Assembly (NCBI GenBank): GCA_035565355.1
Contig: DATMSM010000060.1
Coordinates: 1 to 9,495, forward strand
Direction: 5' to 3'
Origin: Ga0074130 sp035565355
Lineage (GTDB): Bacteria > Pseudomonadota > Gammaproteobacteria > Burkholderiales > Rhodocyclaceae
Length of the DNA stretch: 9,495 bases
Shown here: piece after piece, positions 6,338-9,495 of the stretch
Position numbering within the stretch: position 1 is the stretch's first letter
How the letters are laid out: every line of letters begins with the position of its first letter
The notes under the pieces: generated by a model
What the model saw: the letters and a program-made list of their open reading frames with translations, nothing else
Told to the model about the DNA's origin: nothing
Database searches by the model: none
Made by a program: the position numbers and the translations under genes

Positions 6338-6730
6338 ATGCACTTTGTCCGCGCCCGACATTCCCAGCGTCGTACCAGCCTGCTTGCACTATTCGTGCTG
6401 CTGTGGGGGCTGCTTTTCCCGTCGCTGGCACAAGCCGGCGTAGGCAGTGCGGACACGGTATGGACCGAAATCTGTACCGCGCAGGGCATCAAGAAGGTCC
6501 AGCACAGCGGGGGCGAAATGCCCTCGACAGCGCATCAGCTCAGTGCTGAACACTGCCTCCTGTGCTATGTGGGTGGCGGGCTGCTGGCGACCGAGTCGCA
6601 AGCACTATCGGCTGACGTGCGCGTCGAGCCCGAACGGCTGCAGTTGCCGCCCCTCCATGTCGCGCTGCCGCAGCAAATCATCCCCCTGCATGCGCCACCG
6701 CGCGCACCCCCCGTCCTGTCCCACGCCTGA
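6338..6730 (+). CDS. DUF2946-like small exported protein with HCxxC motif
   Basis: Protein of 130 residues with a basic N terminus (MHFVRARHSQRR), a hydrophobic stretch LLALFVLLWGLLFPSL (15-30) and a likely signal peptidase site after AQA (31-33). The predicted mature part has WTEICTAQGIKKV (42-54, with C46) and EHCLLCYVGG (71-80, with H72, C73 and C76), which resemble the DUF2946 family. The C-terminal third is proline-rich and low in complexity. Family members are often found beside TonB-dependent receptor and copper-handling genes, as here. Cys and His placement allows metal binding, but no activity is established. ATG 6338 is preferred because it directly precedes the signal peptide; an upstream TTG at 6293 would add 15 residues. 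No Shine-Dalgarno sequence is visible before 6338. The receptor gene follows after 105 bases. Confidence 0.75.
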   Translation: MHFVRARHSQRRTSLLALFVLLWGLLFPSLAQAGVGSADTVWTEICTAQGIKKVQHSGGEMPSTAHQLSAEHCLLCYVGGGLLATESQALSADVRVEPERLQLPPLHVALPQQIIPLHAPPRAPPVLSHA

Positions 6731-6749
6731 CCTGCCGTAGCCGGGTCGG

Positions 6750-6783
6750 GCGCTGTAGCGCTGCGTCGTTCGCTCCGCGAACG
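6750..6783 (+). other. Two small hairpins in the leader of the TonB receptor gene
   Basis: The 105-base gap before the receptor gene contains GCGCT-GT-AGCGC (6750-6761) and CGTTCG-CTCCG-CGAACG (6767-6783). Neither is followed by a T run, so an intrinsic terminator is unlikely. They could be RNA structures or protein-binding palindromes in the receptor leader. No cobalamin riboswitch core was found. Confidence 0.35.
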
Positions 6784-6835
6784 GTCTAACCGTAACAGCC
6801 GGTGGCCTCAAAAGGTCGCCAGGACAGGATGAATC

Positions 6836-8881
6836 ATGTACACCCATTTCAAGCTGGCGCCTGTGGCGCTGGCATTGCTTGCTGTTTTCCCGGTACATGC
6901 ACAGCAAAGTACCGTACTCCCCGAGGTCCAGGTCAGCGCAAGGCCGGAAGCCTCTTCCACTCAGCCGGACATCGAACAGGCCCGGCAGGAGATGTCTCTG
7001 ATTGCTGGCGGCGCCGGCATCGTCGATGCCGAAACCTATCGCGAAGGCCGCGTATCGACCTTCAGCGACACTCTCGGACTGGCGACCGGCGTACTGGCGC
7101 AATCGCGCTTCGGCGCTGAGGAAAGCCGCTTGTCCATTCGCGGCTCCGGTCTGCAGCGCACTTTTCATATGCGCGGCATCAAGCTTATGCAGGACGGCGT
7201 ACCCATGAATCTGGCCGACGGCAGCGCTGATTTCCAGGCCATCGAGCCGCTTTCGACGCGCTATGTCGAGGTCTATCGCGGCGCCAATGCCTTGCGCTAC
7301 GGCAGCTCGACCCTGGGCGGCGCGATCAACTATGTTTCACCGACCGGTCACACCGCACCGGGCCTGGAGCTGCGCGGCGAGTTCGGCAGTTTCGGCTATC
7401 AGCGCCTGGGGGTTGCCAGCGGCGGCGTGAGCGGCGATGCGGATTATTTCCTGAGTGCATCGAGCTTCGAGCAGAACGGCTTTCGCGATCATGCCGGGCA
7501 AAGTACGCAGCGCCTGAACGGCAATGTCGGCTACCGTATCAGCCCAGATATCGAAACGCGTTTCTATCTCGGCTATGCCAGCAGCAACTCTGAACTGCCG
7601 GGCAATCTGACCTGGGCCCAACTGCGGGAAAATCCGCGCCAGGCCAATCTGGGCAGTGTCAGCGGCAACCAGAAGCGCGATATCGACCAGATTCGGCTAG
7701 CCAATAAAACCACAATGCGCTTCGGCGAATCGCGCCTTGAAGTCGGCGCCTGGTTCGCCGACAAGACCTTGTTTCACCCCATCTTTCAGGTGCTCGACCA
7801 GCAGAATCAGGACTACGGCCTGGACTTGCGCTACGTCAGCCAGGGCCGCCTGCTCGGTCGCGATAACGAGCTGATCGTCGGCTTTGCTCCGTCCCGCGGG
7901 ACCACGCATGACGATCGTTACGCCAATGTCGGCGGCCAGCGCGGTGCGCGACGCAACAAGCTCTATCAGGTCGCCAGCAATATCGAGGTCTATATCGAAG
8001 ATCGTCTGCGCCTTGACGACAAGCTCACCCTGATCGCCGGTCTGCAATACACGCGTGCGCAGCGCAGGAGCAGGGACGAGTTCTTCACGCCGGGACAGGA
8101 CGAGAGCTTCGATCAGCGCTACAGCGGCAGCAGTCCCAAGCTCGGTCTCTTGTATCAGCAGAGCCGCGATGTGCAGCTGTTCGCCAATCTCTCGCGCAGC
8201 TACGAGCCACCGTCATTCGGCGAGCTGACCGGCGGCGCGGCGCCCAATCTCAACCGTGCCCAGCGCGGCACCACACTGGAATTCGGCAGCCGCGGGCAGA
8301 GCAAGCATGTGGATTGGGATGTGTCCTTCTATCACGCGCGCCTCAAGGACGAGTTGCTGCAGACCCAGGTGTTCGCCGCCGGCAACTCGGCTTTTGTCAT
8401 GCCGCAGACCGTGAATGCCGACAACACCGTGCATGCTGGCGTTGAGCTCGGCCTGACCGCGCGCCTGCCCGCAAATCTGGAGTGGCGCAGCAATCTGCTG
8501 CTCAACCGCTTCCGCTTTGACGACGATACGAATTTCGGCAACAACCGCCTGCCCGGCGTACCCAAGGCTCTGCTGCGTGCCGAGCTGGTTTACCGCCACG
8601 CTGCTTATTACCTGGGCCCCACCCTAGAAGCGGCGAGCCGCACGCAGGTCGACATGGTCAACAGCACGGCCGCACCCGGCTACGCCATCTTCGGTTTCAA
8701 GCTCGGGCAGCAACTGAACAAGGGCATGTCATGGTTTGTCGAGGCACGTAATCTCGGCGACAAGAAATATGCAGCGACCACTTCCGTGGTGCGCAACTTC
8801 AATGCACCCAGCACCGACCCGGCCGTCTATCTGCCCGGGGATGGGCGTTCCCTCTATGCCGGCATTCAGTGGCGTCATTAA
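6836..8881 (+). CDS. TonB-dependent outer-membrane receptor, FecA-like
   Basis: Outer-membrane transporter of 681 residues powered by TonB-ExbBD. A signal peptide ends near VHA (20-22). A TonB-box-like segment TVLPEVQV (26-33) follows. The plug domain spans about 50-168 and includes SRLSIRGSG (97-105), IKLMQDGVPMNLADGS (115-130) and VEVYRGANALRYGSSTLGGA (144-163), strongly like the plug of FecA-type receptors. The rest is the beta-barrel, with many alternating aromatic strands, ending in LYAGIQWRH. The last residue is histidine rather than the usual phenylalanine or tryptophan. A metal chelate or siderophore substrate is likely; the DUF2946 and YcnI neighbours hint at copper, but the chain shows no obvious Met/His-rich clusters. 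AGGACAGGA precedes the start with acceptable spacing. The next gene begins 19 bases downstream, probably in the same operon. Confidence 0.93.
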   Translation: MYTHFKLAPVALALLAVFPVHAQQSTVLPEVQVSARPEASSTQPDIEQARQEMSLIAGGAGIVDAETYREGRVSTFSDTLGLATGVLAQSRFGAEESRLSIRGSGLQRTFHMRGIKLMQDGVPMNLADGSADFQAIEPLSTRYVEVYRGANALRYGSSTLGGAINYVSPTGHTAPGLELRGEFGSFGYQRLGVASGGVSGDADYFLSASSFEQNGFRDHAGQSTQRLNGNVGYRISPDIETRFYLGYASSNSELPGNLTWAQLRENPRQANLGSVSGNQKRDIDQIRLANKTTMRFGESRLEVGAWFADKTLFHPIFQVLDQQNQDYGLDLRYVSQGRLLGRDNELIVGFAPSRGTTHDDRYANVGGQRGARRNKLYQVASNIEVYIEDRLRLDDKLTLIAGLQYTRAQRRSRDEFFTPGQDESFDQRYSGSSPKLGLLYQQSRDVQLFANLSRSYEPPSFGELTGGAAPNLNRAQRGTTLEFGSRGQSKHVDWDVSFYHARLKDELLQTQVFAAGNSAFVMPQTVNADNTVHAGVELGLTARLPANLEWRSNLLLNRFRFDDDTNFGNNRLPGVPKALLRAELVYRHAAYYLGPTLEAASRTQVDMVNSTAAPGYAIFGFKLGQQLNKGMSWFVEARNLGDKKYAATTSVVRNFNAPSTDPAVYLPGDGRSLYAGIQWRH

Positions 8882-8900
8882 ATCGTTCAGGAGAAGACTC

Positions 8901-9449
8901 ATGAAAATTTTTGTTTCCATTGCTGCACTGTGTGTCCTGTCCACAAGCATGAACGCGCACGCGCATATCGTGCTGGATGTCCAGGCCGCGCCGGTCGGCA
9001 GCTATTACCGCGGTGCCCTGCGCGTCGGCCACGGCTGCGACGGTTCACCCGTGAAGCAGATCGTCGTGACCATTCCAGACGGCGTGCAGGGCGCGAAACC
9101 GATGCCCAAGCCGGGTTGGCGCATCGATATCGAGCGCAAGGTGCTGGCCAAGCCTTATGTCAGCCACGGTCGTACGGTGGCAGAAGATGTCAGCGAGATC
9201 CGCTGGACCGCAAAGTCAGCAGACGACTATCTGCCGCCCGATCATTACGATGAGTTCGTGGTCTTTGCCAAACTGCCCGAGGAGGCCGGCAAGTTGTACT
9301 GGAAGACCAGTCAGCTCTGTGAACAAGGCCGCATCGACTGGCATGACATCCCGGCCCCGAATGCACCCAGATCCAAGACCCCCGCTGCGGTGCTGGAGCT
9401 TCAGCCCAAGGCGGAAGTCCACGATATGCATATGCACCACAAGCACTGA
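8901..9449 (+). CDS. YcnI/DUF1775-family periplasmic copper-binding protein
   Basis: Exported protein of 182 residues. The signal peptide runs to NAHA (18-21), leaving histidine 22 as the predicted first mature residue, as in YcnI proteins that bind Cu(II) through an N-terminal histidine brace. The DUF1775 core includes RVGHGCDGSPVKQIVVTIPD (41-60), KPGWRIDIERK (70-80), EIRWTAKSADDYLPPDHYDE (99-118) and KLYWKTSQLCEQG (131-143); W134 may be the conserved tryptophan near the metal. The tail has HDMHMHHKH (174-182), a dense His/Met cluster suited to copper. AGGAGA (8889-8894) sits 6 bases before ATG 8901, which settles the start although the frame is open further upstream within the receptor gene. 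The protein probably buffers or delivers copper in the periplasm for the receptor operon. Copper specificity is inferred from family and composition. Confidence 0.9.
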   Translation: MKIFVSIAALCVLSTSMNAHAHIVLDVQAAPVGSYYRGALRVGHGCDGSPVKQIVVTIPDGVQGAKPMPKPGWRIDIERKVLAKPYVSHGRTVAEDVSEIRWTAKSADDYLPPDHYDEFVVFAKLPEEAGKLYWKTSQLCEQGRIDWHDIPAPNAPRSKTPAAVLELQPKAEVHDMHMHHKH

Positions 9450-9462
9450 GACTGGAGTGGCC

Positions 9463-9495
9463 TGTTCTGGGCCGGCGCTTGGCCGGCACAGAACA
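9463..9495 (+). terminator. Hairpin after the YcnI gene, probable terminator cut by the window edge
   Basis: TGTTCTG (9463-9469) pairs with CAGAACA (9489-9495) and GCCGGC (9471-9476) with GCCGGC (9482-9487), around loop GCTTG, with one G-A mismatch. It lies 13 bases after the stop codon. Any T run would fall beyond the window, so the terminator call rests on the stem and its position. Confidence 0.65.

Noticed and set aside
6731..6835. Cobalamin riboswitch before the TonB receptor
   Set aside because: The pieces GCCGGTGGCC and GCCAGGACAGG look faintly similar, but the conserved core with the CCCCGCAACTGT-type segment is absent and the gap is too short.
6836..8881. Assignment of the receptor as OprC/NosA copper porin
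   Set aside because: The plug motifs match FecA-type receptors and no Met/His-rich copper motif is seen, so only a general TonB receptor call is supported.

Overview
The window looks like an ordinary GC-rich chromosomal segment of a betaproteobacterium, possibly near Rhodocyclales or Nitrosomonadales; that placement is inferred. Three things support it: an EF-P of the arginine-32 type next to its rhamnosyltransferase EarP, a uvrC-pgsA pair, and an E. coli-type LexA with a matching CTG-N10-CAG operator. I see no tRNA, rRNA, CRISPR array, insertion sequence or phage gene. Nearly all the DNA is coding, and no gene-free stretch exceeds about 110 bases.

Bases 12-1180 (plus strand) hold a compact sulfur-response operon. 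It encodes a two-cysteine ArsR-family repressor of the SqrR/BigR/YgaV type and two small membrane proteins that look like the halves of a YeeE/YedE transporter (PmpA/PmpB-like). The last two genes overlap by four bases. The operon meets the minus-strand efp gene at a hairpin that can act as a terminator for both sides.

Bases 1292-3045 (minus strand) carry earP followed by efp: the enzyme that rhamnosylates EF-P, then its substrate. EF-P relieves ribosome stalling at polyproline stretches. An 81-base gap separates earP from the divergent uvrC.

Bases 3127-6275 (plus strand) hold uvrC (nucleotide excision repair), pgsA (phosphatidylglycerophosphate synthase) and lexA (SOS repressor). A 20-base near-palindromic LexA box lies just upstream of lexA, so lexA is very probably autoregulated.

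Bases 6338-9449 (plus strand) form a likely metal-uptake cluster. It encodes a small exported DUF2946 protein with an HCxxC motif, a FecA-like TonB-dependent outer-membrane receptor, and a YcnI/DUF1775 periplasmic protein with a predicted mature N-terminal histidine and a His/Met-rich tail. Copper is the metal best supported by context, but the receptor's substrate cannot be read from the sequence. The window ends inside or just after a hairpin that is probably the terminator of this cluster.

I found no wholly new system. The parts most worth following up are the SqrR-PmpAB operon and the DUF2946-receptor-YcnI cluster.
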